Positions 18,545 to 27,656 of a stretch of 42,618 bases of DNA are shown here, in pieces. Both the position numbers and the translations under genes were made by a program. The notes below the pieces were generated by a model that did not search any database, was not told the origin of the DNA, and was given only the letters and a program-made list of their open reading frames with translations. Location of the stretch: NCBI GenBank assembly GCA_010672165.1, contig JAAHHN010000030.1:1-42618 (forward strand), given 5' to 3'. This stretch comes from Spirulina sp. SIO3F2 (GTDB lineage Bacteria; Cyanobacteriota; Cyanobacteriia; Cyanobacteriales; Spirulinaceae). How positions within the stretch are numbered: the stretch's first letter is position 1; the number at the start of each line of letters is the position of its first letter.

Positions 18545-20935
18545 CTACTTTCGTTTCTGCTGGAGTGCAAAGCTTGCACTGCCAACGAGTACACCCAGGA
18601 TTGGTGCAACACAAATGATCCAAAATCCTTGAATCAGCATGACAAAACCCAGGCCATAAATCAAGAATACTAAAACCCCCAATCGCTGAAACCGTTGGAA
18701 TGATGATCCGGGTATGCACATCGTAACAATGCCCAAGCTTGTCCAGAGCAACAGCCAGAGAAAATTAACAGCAGTATTGACAGGTTGTAAGAGGGGACGC
18801 TGATTTAAACCCGCTTGGACTAATTGACTAATACGGTGAGCCATAACCTCAACACCAGAGCTGTAAGAACGCTCGCGATCGCCTTGGTATGGTAGTCGCC
18901 AGCGAGCATCAAATGTCGGGTCAGTTGTTCCGAGCAACACAATACGACCTCGAATCAAATGCTCAGGAATATCACCGTTCAGCAGCTCAGAAAAAGTGAA
19001 TCTAGCAGCTATGCTGCGTGTCATCCGGTAATTGACCAAGACTTGAAAACCATCTGCATTAATATTGCGATAGCCACTACTGTCGGGACGCAATTGTTGA
19101 GCTAAAATACGTTGTTGATGTTTCAGTTGATTCCCTTGGAATTCTAAGTTAATACCTTGACTTGCGAGATAACGTTGTGCGGTCTGAAAGCTAAAAGAAT
19201 TGGTCGTTTCACAGGGAAGATAACCCTTGTTTAAGCGAATCAAGTCTCGACGAGATGTATTGTCTCGATCACTAAAACTATTATTAAAACCGAGATGAGC
19301 TGAATTATTGATCGCAGGGGGGGCATGAATCCCCTTGTGTTTAGATGTGGCATATGCACAAACATTGACAAGTTTTGAGTTTTCGGCAAATTGAGCATTA
19401 AGTTGAAGATTATCCTCTTCTGTTTGACGATAAATCAGAGAGGCAATGATTTCTGCTCCCTGTTCCGACAGCATCTGGAAGGCTTGGGCTAGCTCCTCTG
19501 GTAGGACAGATGCATTTTGCAGCGCCTTCAGATCCCTATCGCCAATATCAGTATTAGTGACTTCAACCAGCAGTAAATTGTCATCGTAACCTTCATTAAT
19601 AAACCAGAGACGTTGATTCAGCCATTGGTCAAGGGTGCGTAATTCCCAGATTTCTAGCCAACCGAGCGCTTGTATGCCTAGAACAGCTCCTACGGTTAGC
19701 AATGTTGTCGTAGTAGCCTTCCAAGCCTGACTGAATAAGGATTTTCGGGGTCTCTGAACCCTAGAATTAGCTGGAGAGACAGATGAGGGTTGTGGTTGGC
19801 TAACAGCTGGTGTTGTAACCTTAAGACGCAAATCCGCCCAAGTCAGATCTTTCGCCTCCGACTGCTGAAACAACACAGGCAACCAACTCACACAAGGAAA
19901 CTGTTGCTCATAATGCTGTAAACGCTCTTGGGCTTCTCGAACCGCTTGGGTCAGGGGCTTCGGCGTATCGTCATTGGCAAAGGCTGCAAGGAAATATTCC
20001 AAAAATTTCTGGGCCGCCTCATCGGGAATACGTTCCCGCATGACAATAATGGCGGGTAAATTGAGGTCGGCTAAATCCTGGGCCAGTTTAAGCCCATCGC
20101 ATGAGTTAAAAATAGCGAGTTTGAGCCCGTTACCAATCGCTTTCTTCAACGCAAACTTGAGGTCAGCGATCGCAATACCTTCTTGCTCATTAATGTAAAA
20201 CAGACCTTGCCCACCCCGACTCGAACTATGCCCAGCAAAGAAGAGAATATCGGGATTCTGCTGCCACAAAGCCTCACCGATCGCCGCTAAAGAGGTAGCG
20301 ATTTTCGTATCCAAGATTTCTGCACTCTGAGGCAACTGCTCCCGCAACAGAATCAGATCAGCATCGATATTAATATTAGTGCTATCACCGAGGATGGGAA
20401 GTACCCGCACCTTAGACTTGAGATTTTGGAACGTCAGCGAGTGCGATTTAGGGGGTAAGCTTAAAGTCGCACCGCTCTGGGGATAGCGTTGAAATAGATT
20501 ACACAAATGCCAAGGCAGCCATTGCAGAACCGGATCAACAGTACGAATCACAAATCGAATGGAATCACTGGGACTCAGATGATGCAAAAGCGCTTCACGA
20601 ATCGGCTGAAAGGCCAGGGATTGATCCAGGAGTAAATTAAATTGTGCTATCAATTCATCGGCTGAATCTCGCACAGAAATATTGGTTGTCTCTATAGAAA
20701 TCGCTTCTAAGGCGCGAAAGCCCCGGTAATAGCCGTTATAGTTCCACCTAAACTGATCTTGATAGCTCTGTAGAAGCTGGTTATAGGTGTGGAGCAGCGC
20801 TAAGTTTTCGGGCAGAAAGCCATCACGATCGACGAGGGTTTTCTCGTCCGTTATAATGCGCAAGTTGACATCAAAACCCTGCTCAAAACTACCGTAGCCA
20901 AACCGAAGAATGACCTGCTTATGGATATCATTCAT
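18545..20935 (-). CDS. CHAT-CHASE2 membrane protein
   Basis: 796 residues. The N-terminal half is a CHAT domain with His236 (FFAGHSSSRGG) and Cys279 (IFNSCDGLKL). A transmembrane helix follows (TTTLLTVGAVLGIQALGW), then a CHASE2 sensor domain (LEIWELRTLDQWL to GRIVLLGTTDPTFDARWRLPY), then two or three C-terminal transmembrane helices. CHASE2 is an extracytoplasmic sensor. By analogy an outside signal would control a cytoplasmic CHAT peptidase; the ligand and target are unknown. It starts 11 bases after the DUF1822 stop and is probably translationally coupled. Confidence 0.88.
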   Translation of the reverse strand: MNDIHKQVILRFGYGSFEQGFDVNLRIITDEKTLVDRDGFLPENLALLHTYNQLLQSYQDQFRWNYNGYYRGFRALEAISIETTNISVRDSADELIAQFNLLLDQSLAFQPIREALLHHLSPSDSIRFVIRTVDPVLQWLPWHLCNLFQRYPQSGATLSLPPKSHSLTFQNLKSKVRVLPILGDSTNINIDADLILLREQLPQSAEILDTKIATSLAAIGEALWQQNPDILFFAGHSSSRGGQGLFYINEQEGIAIADLKFALKKAIGNGLKLAIFNSCDGLKLAQDLADLNLPAIIVMRERIPDEAAQKFLEYFLAAFANDDTPKPLTQAVREAQERLQHYEQQFPCVSWLPVLFQQSEAKDLTWADLRLKVTTPAVSQPQPSSVSPANSRVQRPRKSLFSQAWKATTTTLLTVGAVLGIQALGWLEIWELRTLDQWLNQRLWFINEGYDDNLLLVEVTNTDIGDRDLKALQNASVLPEELAQAFQMLSEQGAEIIASLIYRQTEEDNLQLNAQFAENSKLVNVCAYATSKHKGIHAPPAINNSAHLGFNNSFSDRDNTSRRDLIRLNKGYLPCETTNSFSFQTAQRYLASQGINLEFQGNQLKHQQRILAQQLRPDSSGYRNINADGFQVLVNYRMTRSIAARFTFSELLNGDIPEHLIRGRIVLLGTTDPTFDARWRLPYQGDRERSYSSGVEVMAHRISQLVQAGLNQRPLLQPVNTAVNFLWLLLWTSLGIVTMCIPGSSFQRFQRLGVLVFLIYGLGFVMLIQGFWIICVAPILGVLVGSASFALQQKRK

Positions 20936-20946
20936 TGGCCAATCCC

Positions 20947-22410
20947 CTAAACCATGAAAAACTCAGTTCGATGCGCTTCGCCGAGCACAACACGGATACC
21001 AAAGCGATCGCCGCTGCTGGCTCGAAAGGCAATTTGCAGGGCTTGGTCATGGGTGCGCGATCGCGCTTCCCGAAAGACCGTTCCCTCATCATCCACAATG
21101 ATGAGCTGAAGATTCTCAGGCAACAAGGTGCGATCGTTCACCCCATTGAGACGTACTTGCAAATTGGTCTTATCGCCCTCAGGGAGAAGTGTCAACATTA
21201 AAATTAGGGGTGCTTGACCCACTCTGACGCCCAGGTCGAGAATTTTGCCCCGGCGCACCCCCGCCGCTGGGTGACTGGGATCAATTTTGCCCAAGCTTAC
21301 AGCAGCTTGTCGTTGTAAATCTGCATCGGGGGTGCGGCGTTGGAATTGCGCAAGGGCCGTGATGGCATCGGGATTCCCGCGACCAATTTGCCCCAGTAAA
21401 TGGATAGCCGAGAGTTGAGTTTCTTTATCAGTGCGTGAGGCGAGCAGCTCCACGACCCCAGAAACAGCAGGGGGAAAGGGTGCGGTAATATCACGGCTAT
21501 AGTTGCCTTCAAAGCGATACGCCAAAACGGCTTCTGAGCTTTGGAATTCTTCTGCGATCGCCTCTAGCGTCTGCCAGCTCTGGTTCACCAACGCTTGCGC
21601 CCCTGTTTGGATTTCGGTACTCAACGCGGTGAACCATTGGCGCAAGGCAGTGGTCGATTGACGATTGACCTGAGCCTCTCTACGGGCAACCATGCGCTGT
21701 TGATACAGTTGCGATCGCCATTGGGATTGAGCAACTAAAAACCCCCAATGCTCAAACGGCAGAGTGAAACGCGGTTCCGGTTGATTCAGACAGCTTTGCA
21801 ATAATCGAGCCTGCACCTCAGATGATAAGTCTGCTAATGGGGCAACAGTCGCACGCCGTGACCCAAACAGACGTTGGGCAAGCAACAGTAATGTGAAATC
21901 TTTAATCAAAAAGTCATGGGGTAGAACATAGCAGCGCTCACTACCTAGAAGTTGGCCCTGTTCTTTGATTGTTTGATGAGTGGTATAACCCTGTACTTCT
22001 AGCCAACTTTCATCAGGCTCCATATGCAGCTCTATGGCTAAATAATAATCCACCATAAATTCAGGCACATCTACCCATTCTTGAGGGACAGCAAAATCTG
22101 TTTCTCCTTCAGACTCAGTTGCTAAAACCATCAGATGCACATTTCCCCAGCGCAATGCAGCACCTGGCACATTATCCCAAAAAGCTGCACGTTCTGACGG
22201 CAGTAACCACGGTCTTACTACCTCCTGAGTATGGTGCTGAAGCCACGGAATAAGGGTTTCGATAGCTAAATGGTGGTGGTATGCATTCCAAGCAGCTTGA
22301 GCACTAGATTGGGTATTGAGCATCCCCTCAGCCTCAACAATCGCAGTTTTTGGTATATCCAAAGCCAAGGTGTTGGGCGCAGTGGTCATGGTAATGTTGG
22401 TTTTTAGCAT
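20947..22410 (-). CDS. DUF1822 family protein
   Basis: 487 residues. A strong AAGGAG lies 6 bases before the ATG. The DUF1822 signature is clear: W.N..PGAALRWGNVHLMVLATE, VPQEWVDVPEFMVDYYLAIEL, WLEVQGYTTHQTIKEQG and RCYVLPHDFL. The C-terminal ~170 residues contain a HEAT-like stretch (LLASRTDKETQLSAIHLLGQIG...QRQAAVSLGKIDP) and a beta-rich tail ending HRTEFFMV. No biochemical role is known for the family. It lies between the sigma-like gene (37 bases) and the CHAT-CHASE2 gene (11 bases), the usual cyanobacterial setting, which suggests a regulatory partner. Confidence 0.82.
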   Translation of the reverse strand: MLKTNITMTTAPNTLALDIPKTAIVEAEGMLNTQSSAQAAWNAYHHHLAIETLIPWLQHHTQEVVRPWLLPSERAAFWDNVPGAALRWGNVHLMVLATESEGETDFAVPQEWVDVPEFMVDYYLAIELHMEPDESWLEVQGYTTHQTIKEQGQLLGSERCYVLPHDFLIKDFTLLLLAQRLFGSRRATVAPLADLSSEVQARLLQSCLNQPEPRFTLPFEHWGFLVAQSQWRSQLYQQRMVARREAQVNRQSTTALRQWFTALSTEIQTGAQALVNQSWQTLEAIAEEFQSSEAVLAYRFEGNYSRDITAPFPPAVSGVVELLASRTDKETQLSAIHLLGQIGRGNPDAITALAQFQRRTPDADLQRQAAVSLGKIDPSHPAAGVRRGKILDLGVRVGQAPLILMLTLLPEGDKTNLQVRLNGVNDRTLLPENLQLIIVDDEGTVFREARSRTHDQALQIAFRASSGDRFGIRVVLGEAHRTEFFMV

Positions 22411-22447
22411 TCTGATCTCCTTGATATCACATTAACAATTAGACTAA

Positions 22448-23698
22448 TTACCGAGTCTCATGGTTGAGCTGTTCTATCCATAGGGCTATCACTTTATATA
22501 GTTTCTTGACCATTCCGTTGGTTAGATAGGCAATGTCAAAAGTGAGATGAAGCTGCTCCTTAAACCATAACTTTAAGCATTCAATGATCCCATCTTTGGC
22601 GAGTAAAGAGTAGCGCCGTGCATTTTGAGCTTTGAGGAGCACGTTGTAGAGCCAGTCCCTGTAGTATGTTTTTAGGATCGAGTCAAGAGTTTTATTCTGC
22701 TCTTTTGCCATTTTCTGGAAACTGGGCTGTAGCTCTGAGACTAAATTCTGGTCAGAAAAATTTTCGGCAATTTCTGCTGAGAATTCATTTATACAGCTTG
22801 CAAAAAGCTCAATTTTCAAGGCTTTGAGTTTACGCGATATTTTGCTCTGATCAACTTTTTTGTTGTTATGATCTAATATCTGAGATGTACCCGACTGACC
22901 CACATTTAGACCATAGCCGATCAACATAATCTCCCACAATGTTAGTTGACTAGGCTCGAATATAGAGAGTTGACCTTGCTGTGATTGACGTTTTAGATCA
23001 GCTAAGTTTTGACAAACAACGTTCCAAATACGCTCTTGCTCTGATTTGATCTTGGCATGTTCTTGGCTACTTTCTTGTTCTTCAGTTTCAGCCGCTTCGA
23101 TCTTTAACTGCTGCGAGAGGAATATCTCATCATCATTGACTTGAGATTGCTCTCGAGATTGTAATGCGATCGGGTTTGCTTCAAAGTCTCTACCGAGTCG
23201 TTGACGTAACCAATCTCGACCTGCACGATAACAAATCGTATTAATATAGCTATATTTTGTATTTTTTGGGTCAAAGTACTTGAGCGCATTCTCAGCTTCT
23301 TTTAAATCAAAGAATGGTTGATAAATCGCCTCAAAGAGTTCTGTCCAGCTATATACACCTTGGGGACATTTAGTTTTGAACCACCAGCTCCGAGCCAAGT
23401 AATAAAAGTCAAGCTGATAGAAGCACCACAAATGCTGTAAAGCCAGTTTTCGATCTGTTTGAGAATACTGATTTGAGGTGACACGAGCTACAAAATATAC
23501 CAACCAGTCAGTAGCTGTATTTTGAGGATGCTGTTTGATGAGTTTTGAGATATCTCGATCAAGCTTAGGGTCTATAACCCAATGGCTGGTAGTATAGTTG
23601 GCTTCGTTAGTAACAAAGAGTAAGCATTCCGAAAACTGACTAACAATATCTGCCTGACGCTTTGGCGGCTGCCAAGGTAATTCGCGATCGCGGCGCAT
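22448..23698 (-). CDS. Sigma-70-like / putative regulatory protein of the CHAT operon
   Basis: 416 residues from the ATG chosen, with GGAG 12 bases upstream; an in-frame GTG at 23710 would overlap that box. The N-terminal half is helical with an aromatic-rich region (YQLDFYYLARSWWF) and the stretch FDPKNTKYSYINTICYRAGRDWLRQRLG. This resembles the region-2-like part of the divergent sigma factors found next to DUF1822 and CHAT genes in cyanobacteria. The C-terminal half is helical and charged (LGRDFEANP..., FQKMAKEQNKTLDS). It is first in the operon, so it may control its own locus. The family call is moderate and no promoter target is visible. Confidence 0.5.
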   Translation of the reverse strand: MRRDRELPWQPPKRQADIVSQFSECLLFVTNEANYTTSHWVIDPKLDRDISKLIKQHPQNTATDWLVYFVARVTSNQYSQTDRKLALQHLWCFYQLDFYYLARSWWFKTKCPQGVYSWTELFEAIYQPFFDLKEAENALKYFDPKNTKYSYINTICYRAGRDWLRQRLGRDFEANPIALQSREQSQVNDDEIFLSQQLKIEAAETEEQESSQEHAKIKSEQERIWNVVCQNLADLKRQSQQGQLSIFEPSQLTLWEIMLIGYGLNVGQSGTSQILDHNNKKVDQSKISRKLKALKIELFASCINEFSAEIAENFSDQNLVSELQPSFQKMAKEQNKTLDSILKTYYRDWLYNVLLKAQNARRYSLLAKDGIIECLKLWFKEQLHLTFDIAYLTNGMVKKLYKVIALWIEQLNHETR

Positions 23699-23907
23699 GG
23701 ACAATTTCACTCCATATAAACTAGAACACTGAACTGGATGAGAAGATAGTCTTTTAATGCATTTCCCAAGCTTGGGCTTGATCTAGTGTGAGCAAAGCAT
23801 AATCAAGGAAAGAAATGAGCTTACTGTATTAACTAGGTTTCTCAATTGATTTTTATGCAGATCACTTTCGCTATGGCAGTTATTGACCTCAAAAAAATAG
23901 ACATAAT

Positions 23908-23930
23908 CCCGTAGCCAAGCTGACTACGGG
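23908..23930 (-). terminator. Hairpin, possible terminator of the S1 protease transcript
   Basis: CCCGTAG and CTACGGG form a perfect 7-bp stem with a 9-base loop. Read on the minus strand, downstream of the S1 protease, the hairpin is followed about 12 bases later by a run of seven T. The offset T-run makes the terminator call moderate. Confidence 0.45.
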
Positions 23931-23948
23931 AACAACCAAGTTAGGGCG

Positions 23949-24064
23949 TGTCGTCAGTTAACACCAAAAGTCTGACGGGACAAGGGATAGAGCGCCCGAC
24001 CCTAAAAACAGAAAAAGGGGCTGTAAGTCAGTCATTGCCGGAGTTTGAAATCTAACTGACGACA
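23949..24064. mobile_element. MITE-like element with 12-bp terminal inverted repeats
   Basis: TGTCGTCAGTTA at 23949-23960 is perfectly inverted at 24053-24064 (TAACTGACGACA), giving a 116-base unit with no coding capacity. It ends 15 bases before the protease stop codon. Such ends resemble those of small non-autonomous transposons. No clear target-site duplication was found, so it could instead be an extended RNA hairpin. Confidence 0.45.
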
Positions 24065-24079
24065 GCCTGTCTACTAAGC

Positions 24080-25174
24080 TTACTGGCGTTTACGGGCTTT
24101 CCAACCCATTAACATCAATGAAGCAGCCCCTAACATCAACCCAGGTTCAGGAACGGGTTCGGCGTGCTTTGAGAAATCTACGTCATAAACCACTTCTTCT
24201 ACCTGATACTGATTATCAAACCAATTGTACTGGTCAACTAACGGTGCTAAGGCTTGACGATCCCAACCCTCACCATCGGACGTCACGCCTGGACTCTGGC
24301 TAATGGTTGGGAGAGATTGTCCTTGGCGTTGAGCCAGATAGTAGCTCGTACCTTGAATCCAATTCGTCCAAGATGAAACTCGCACTGAGGCAGAATAATC
24401 TTCATAGTCTCCGTTCGTACTGCCATCCCGTGAGCTAATGAAGGAGTGAACGCCAGCAAGACGGCCATCAATAAACATGCCTCCACCACTGTCTCCAGGC
24501 GCAAGCTGATACTCAAGAGCATGCGGTTGACTTAGGGGATGAGACCCAGCATCACGCGGATCATCAAAATCAGATACGAGCAAGCGATCGCTATAGCGAA
24601 GACGAGTACCAATTCCCATCGTATTCTGACCCGCCCGTTTCACCCCGGAATTATCGTAATAGCCTGTATCCCCATTGCCTGTCATACCATAGCCAACATA
24701 GGTTCCTTTTTTGAGATCTTCATCACGGCTGGAGTAGAGTGTTGCAGGATTAGCATTTGTGACCTGATTCACTAAACTGAGTACTGCTAAATCAACCCCT
24801 GCTGACAAATTTCGCCCAGTTGTAAACCAGTCTCGGTGGGCCCCAATCCTGTTGACGCTATAAGCTTGACTTCCCATCCAAAATGTCCCCTGATTCATCC
24901 ATCCTCCATTTTCGACACAGTGAGCTGCGGTGAGAACGTATCGTTTGTCGATGAGGGTTCCTGAACATCCCCATGATGCTGCTGAATTGCGAGCACTGAG
25001 ATAGCCAACGCTCGAAAACCCATTGGCAAGGTTGCGATAGCTTTGATCGCTTGTATCGTGTCGAATGGTTCCAGCTTTGACCAAAGGGGTAAACAGGATA
25101 ATTCCCATGATGGTGACTATCGCTGTGAACCACGATGAAGACTTGATTAACCGATACCACAAAAAAAGGTGCAT
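24080..25174 (-). CDS. Secreted trypsin-like (S1) serine protease with PEP-CTERM anchor
   Basis: 364 residues. The N-terminal signal segment is SWFTAIVTIMGIILFTPLVKAG. The S1 catalytic triad is complete: His85 (VLTAAHCVE), Asp128 (GVDLAVLSL) and Ser229 (APGDSGGGMF). Other conserved points are WGCSGTLI and LAGVHSFIS. The last ~25 residues form a PEP-CTERM tail: VPEPG, a hydrophobic helix (LMLGAASLMLMGW) and basic KARKRQ, so the protein is expected to be sorted by an exosortase. It is a stand-alone gene just outside the left edge of the proposed island. Confidence 0.88.
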   Translation of the reverse strand: MHLFLWYRLIKSSSWFTAIVTIMGIILFTPLVKAGTIRHDTSDQSYRNLANGFSSVGYLSARNSAASWGCSGTLIDKRYVLTAAHCVENGGWMNQGTFWMGSQAYSVNRIGAHRDWFTTGRNLSAGVDLAVLSLVNQVTNANPATLYSSRDEDLKKGTYVGYGMTGNGDTGYYDNSGVKRAGQNTMGIGTRLRYSDRLLVSDFDDPRDAGSHPLSQPHALEYQLAPGDSGGGMFIDGRLAGVHSFISSRDGSTNGDYEDYSASVRVSSWTNWIQGTSYYLAQRQGQSLPTISQSPGVTSDGEGWDRQALAPLVDQYNWFDNQYQVEEVVYDVDFSKHAEPVPEPGLMLGAASLMLMGWKARKRQ

Positions 25175-25330
25175 AGAGATAACCCCAAAATTGAACGAAT
25201 GTAGTGTTTGCTTTCCACATCAGTCTCTGGAGCTTTCGCCTGTTTTTTATGCAAAGCTGCTTGAGATTGATATTCAATCTGGTTAATCTGGAAGCACAAC
25301 GCCTAGACAGGTCTTTTAGCGGCTATTTCA

Positions 25331-25377
25331 AGAAACACAGGCACTCAGATTCGAACCGAGATCGTCGGTTTTGGAGA
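25331..25377 (-). repeat. tRNA-Trp 3'-half fragment, probable attachment-site copy
   Basis: 47 bases match 41048-41094 at 45 positions, in direct orientation. The match runs from the anticodon loop of tRNA-Trp, through the T-arm and acceptor 3' strand, to five bases past the gene end. The 5' half of the tRNA is absent here. This is the classic remnant left at the distal end of an element integrated into a tRNA gene. Confidence 0.8.
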
Positions 25378-25571
25378 AAAACAAAGCCCTCCTAAATTTC
25401 TTTGCTGGACTGCATTTCAAAATATGGGGACAAACAAACCTGGCGTCTTCTTTTTGTAGTATTTGGCATTACAAATGTGTGTTTAGTTGTCAAGTGAACA
25501 TTGGTCATTGGTGAGCTTTTGACTGGATGAAGCCAAGCTTCACAAGCACGTTTCCAAGAGTCAAGAAGCGA

Positions 25572-25643
25572 TCGCTCGGTGGGCGGGAGCATATCGTGAA
25601 TATCTCCTCGACAGGGGCCGGCATTGTTGAACCATTTGGTCAT
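25572..25643 (-). pseudogene. N-terminal relic of an AAA-type ATPase
   Basis: From an ATG at 25643 the reading begins MTKWFNNAGPC, then RGDIHDMLPPTER. This strongly resembles the start of a common cyanobacterial ATP-binding family (FNTAGPC...IHYMLPP..R, followed in intact members by a Walker A motif). Here the similarity stops after about 24 residues and no Walker A follows, so this is a truncated remnant. A continuing open frame to 25392 has no recognisable content. Confidence 0.55.
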
Positions 25644-25950
25644 TACTGAGGAGTGAATGAGAGCTTTTGTATTGTTTCGCTGTCTGGCGATCGCGCTCTG
25701 CACAGTGTCATACTGAATCCGATCATTAAAACCAAAGAATTTTCCTGATGTAGGGGCTGGTTCTCCCTGCCCTACGGGGTATTTATTCTCGGTGCATACA
25801 AAGTGGATTTCGTATCAGGAGCGATCGCACTCAGCACAGATTCCAGTTTGCTCCCAAGCAATCCGATCGCTGTCCAGTATGACTCTTTTTTGTTCTATGC
25901 TGTGAATACGAAAGTAAAGCCTTCAGCCACATATTTAGGACTCTTTCACT

Positions 25951-27543
25951 ATGGCTAAATCCCAATCAATTTTGACCTTTGATGGCCAAGATGACTATGT
26001 CGAGTTGCCGATCGCCAGTGTCCCCGAGGGCAAAGAAATTACAGTTAGCTTTTGGGCGAAAGGAGGTAGCACTCAACCCAAAAATAACTCGATTTTCTAT
26101 GCAGGTTCGGTTTCAAGAGCAGATGCCAGAATCATCAACATCCATCTGCCTTGGGGGTCAACCGTCTATTGGGATTGCGGTTTCCCAGATGGTAGTGCCT
26201 TTAACCGCATTGAAAAATCGCCCCAAGCTGCTGATCTCAAGGGAACTTGGGTTCATTGGGCATTTACCTTCGATGCCAACACTGGAAAAATGACCATCTG
26301 CCGTAATGGGGAATTATGGCAAACGGGAAGCGGACAAAAACGCACGATTGCCAAAGTGGGTAGTGTGCAGATCGGTAAAGGCTACGGTGCTTACAGCGGC
26401 TCAATGAGTGATGTACGTGTGTGGCGTCGCGCCCTAGAGCCAGCCGAGATCAAGGCAACCATGTCCACACGCTTAACAGGCAAGGAAAAAGACCTTGTTA
26501 GTTATTGGCCCCTAGACGAAGGCAAGGGTAAGAAGATCATTGATCAAACCGGTCATGGGCATGATGGCACGATTAAAGGGGGGGCGAAATGGGAGACTGC
26601 CACCGATTTAACCCTTGCACCCGCAAGCGCACAAGGTTCTGCCTCGTCTAACGATGCCCAAAGCCCTCCTTCTGCCTTGAAGTTTGCCAATACCAAAAGT
26701 CCCTCAGACTATGTCATTGTTAAACCCTTTGCTCCCAGTCCAACCCATGCGTTTACTGTGGAGTTCTGGCTGAAGGTGAATAAAAATGGGCGAGATGCTG
26801 GCGTTCCTTTCGCGCTGTCTTCACCCAATCGCGCGAATGAATTTGTGATTTTTAATTGTAAAAAAATTGAAATCTATATTCATGATTCTCATCACCAACG
26901 GGGGTCAGCCAGTTTCAAGAAAGGTCAGTGGCAGCATTGTGCTGCCACCTGGGAAAGCCAAACGGGGCAAATACACCTTTATATCGATGGTCAATCCCTG
27001 TTTGACCCTGTTCTGGCTAAAGGTCTAGCCCTTGATGAAACCACTGCTGTTGTTCTCGGACAAGACCCCGATAGCTATGGGGGCAGTTTTGATGTGAATC
27101 AGGCGTTTCAGGGACAAATGAAAGAAGTCCGTATTTGGAATTACGTCCGCACCCCAGAAGAAATCACTGCCCAGATGGATAAGTGCTGTACGGGTAAAGA
27201 AGACGGCTTGGTGGGCTATTGGCCCCTGGATGAGGGCGAAGGTGCAACAGTCCAAGACAAAACTGGCAACGGCAATCATGGTGAGCTGCATGGTGTGACT
27301 TGGGGCACGGCTGACGACTTGGCGCTTAAACCCGTGCCAAAACCCAAACGTTCAACCCCAGCCTCAGGAGCACTCAGGTTCCCCAAGCTCTCGCTCCCTG
27401 TTCACCGTCCTCATTTTACTCAGCCTGCTCTAGCCGTGGATGTGGAGCACGGTCGTCCGGAGGATTTGGTCAGTATCCGGATCGATCTGCTGCATGGGGC
27501 AAATTACAATGACCCGGCTGCTTTTGGGACTGTCAGCGGTTGA
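25951..27543 (+). CDS. Double LamG protein with C-terminal PatB-like domain (copy 1)
   Basis: 530 residues. AGGA lies 12 bases before the ATG. Two LamG/concanavalin-like jelly-roll domains, at residues ~5-215 and ~235-465, each end in a characteristic SYWPLDEGKG or GYWPLDEGEG motif followed by D-T-G-N/H-G-H/N-x-G. Residues ~477-530 are not LamG: they match the stand-alone PatB protein of this locus over RPHF-QPA, VDVE-GRPEDLVSIRIDLL and HGANYNDPAAF. LamG folds usually bind glycans or proteins. There is no signal peptide, so the protein is cytoplasmic unless exported unusually. It lies inside the tRNA-Trp island, converging on the cyanobactin cluster. Its function in cyanobactin biology is inferred from the shared domain only. 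Confidence 0.85.
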   Translation: MAKSQSILTFDGQDDYVELPIASVPEGKEITVSFWAKGGSTQPKNNSIFYAGSVSRADARIINIHLPWGSTVYWDCGFPDGSAFNRIEKSPQAADLKGTWVHWAFTFDANTGKMTICRNGELWQTGSGQKRTIAKVGSVQIGKGYGAYSGSMSDVRVWRRALEPAEIKATMSTRLTGKEKDLVSYWPLDEGKGKKIIDQTGHGHDGTIKGGAKWETATDLTLAPASAQGSASSNDAQSPPSALKFANTKSPSDYVIVKPFAPSPTHAFTVEFWLKVNKNGRDAGVPFALSSPNRANEFVIFNCKKIEIYIHDSHHQRGSASFKKGQWQHCAATWESQTGQIHLYIDGQSLFDPVLAKGLALDETTAVVLGQDPDSYGGSFDVNQAFQGQMKEVRIWNYVRTPEEITAQMDKCCTGKEDGLVGYWPLDEGEGATVQDKTGNGNHGELHGVTWGTADDLALKPVPKPKRSTPASGALRFPKLSLPVHRPHFTQPALAVDVEHGRPEDLVSIRIDLLHGANYNDPAAFGTVSG

Positions 27544-27573
27544 TGTTCTCGCGCTGTTTTGGTTAAACGGTGA

Positions 27574-27640
27574 ACTTGGACGATTATGCCTATGGGGGCA
27601 GGAGATGAAGAAGGGGCAGGCGGCAACCAAGGACAACTAA
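27574..27640 (+). pseudogene. Frameshifted PatC-like fragment
   Basis: Thirty bases after the first LamG-PatB stop codon the sequence reads NLDDYAY and then, one base out of frame, WGQEMKKGQAATKDN and a stop. The PatC protein of this locus reads GLQDYAYWWQYARERAKTAKKD. The placement directly after a PatB domain mimics the patB-patC order of the cluster. Short and imperfect, so moderate. Confidence 0.4.
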
Positions 27641-27656
27641 AGTTGCTGTGCTCTGT

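Larger units (their letters stand above)
23699..24079. other. Intergenic region (381 bases) with hairpin and short inverted-repeat element
   Basis: No convincing gene. It contains the 7-bp hairpin at 23908-23930 and the 116-base element bounded by 12-base inverted repeats at 23949-24064, both described separately. The left end, next to the sigma-like gene, should hold that operon's promoter. I could not pick out a clear -35/-10 pair. Confidence 0.6.
25175..25950. other. Largely non-coding junction region (776 bases)
   Basis: No intact gene. From left to right it holds the upstream region of the S1 protease, the tRNA-Trp 3' fragment (25331-25377), a decayed ATPase fragment (25572-25643), several GCGATCGC octamers and the upstream region of the first LamG gene. 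Two similar stretches begin GCGATCGC, then CTC-x-GCACAG (about 25687 and 25822). A 9-base inverted repeat, GTCATACTG / CAGTATGAC, occurs near 25708 and 25875. The mix of relics is what one expects at an old insertion boundary. Confidence 0.6.

Noticed and set aside
25378-25950. Search for an integrase or recombinase gene near the left repeat
   Set aside because: No frame in this stretch, or at 40562-41052, shows tyrosine or serine recombinase motifs. The island is therefore called without machinery.
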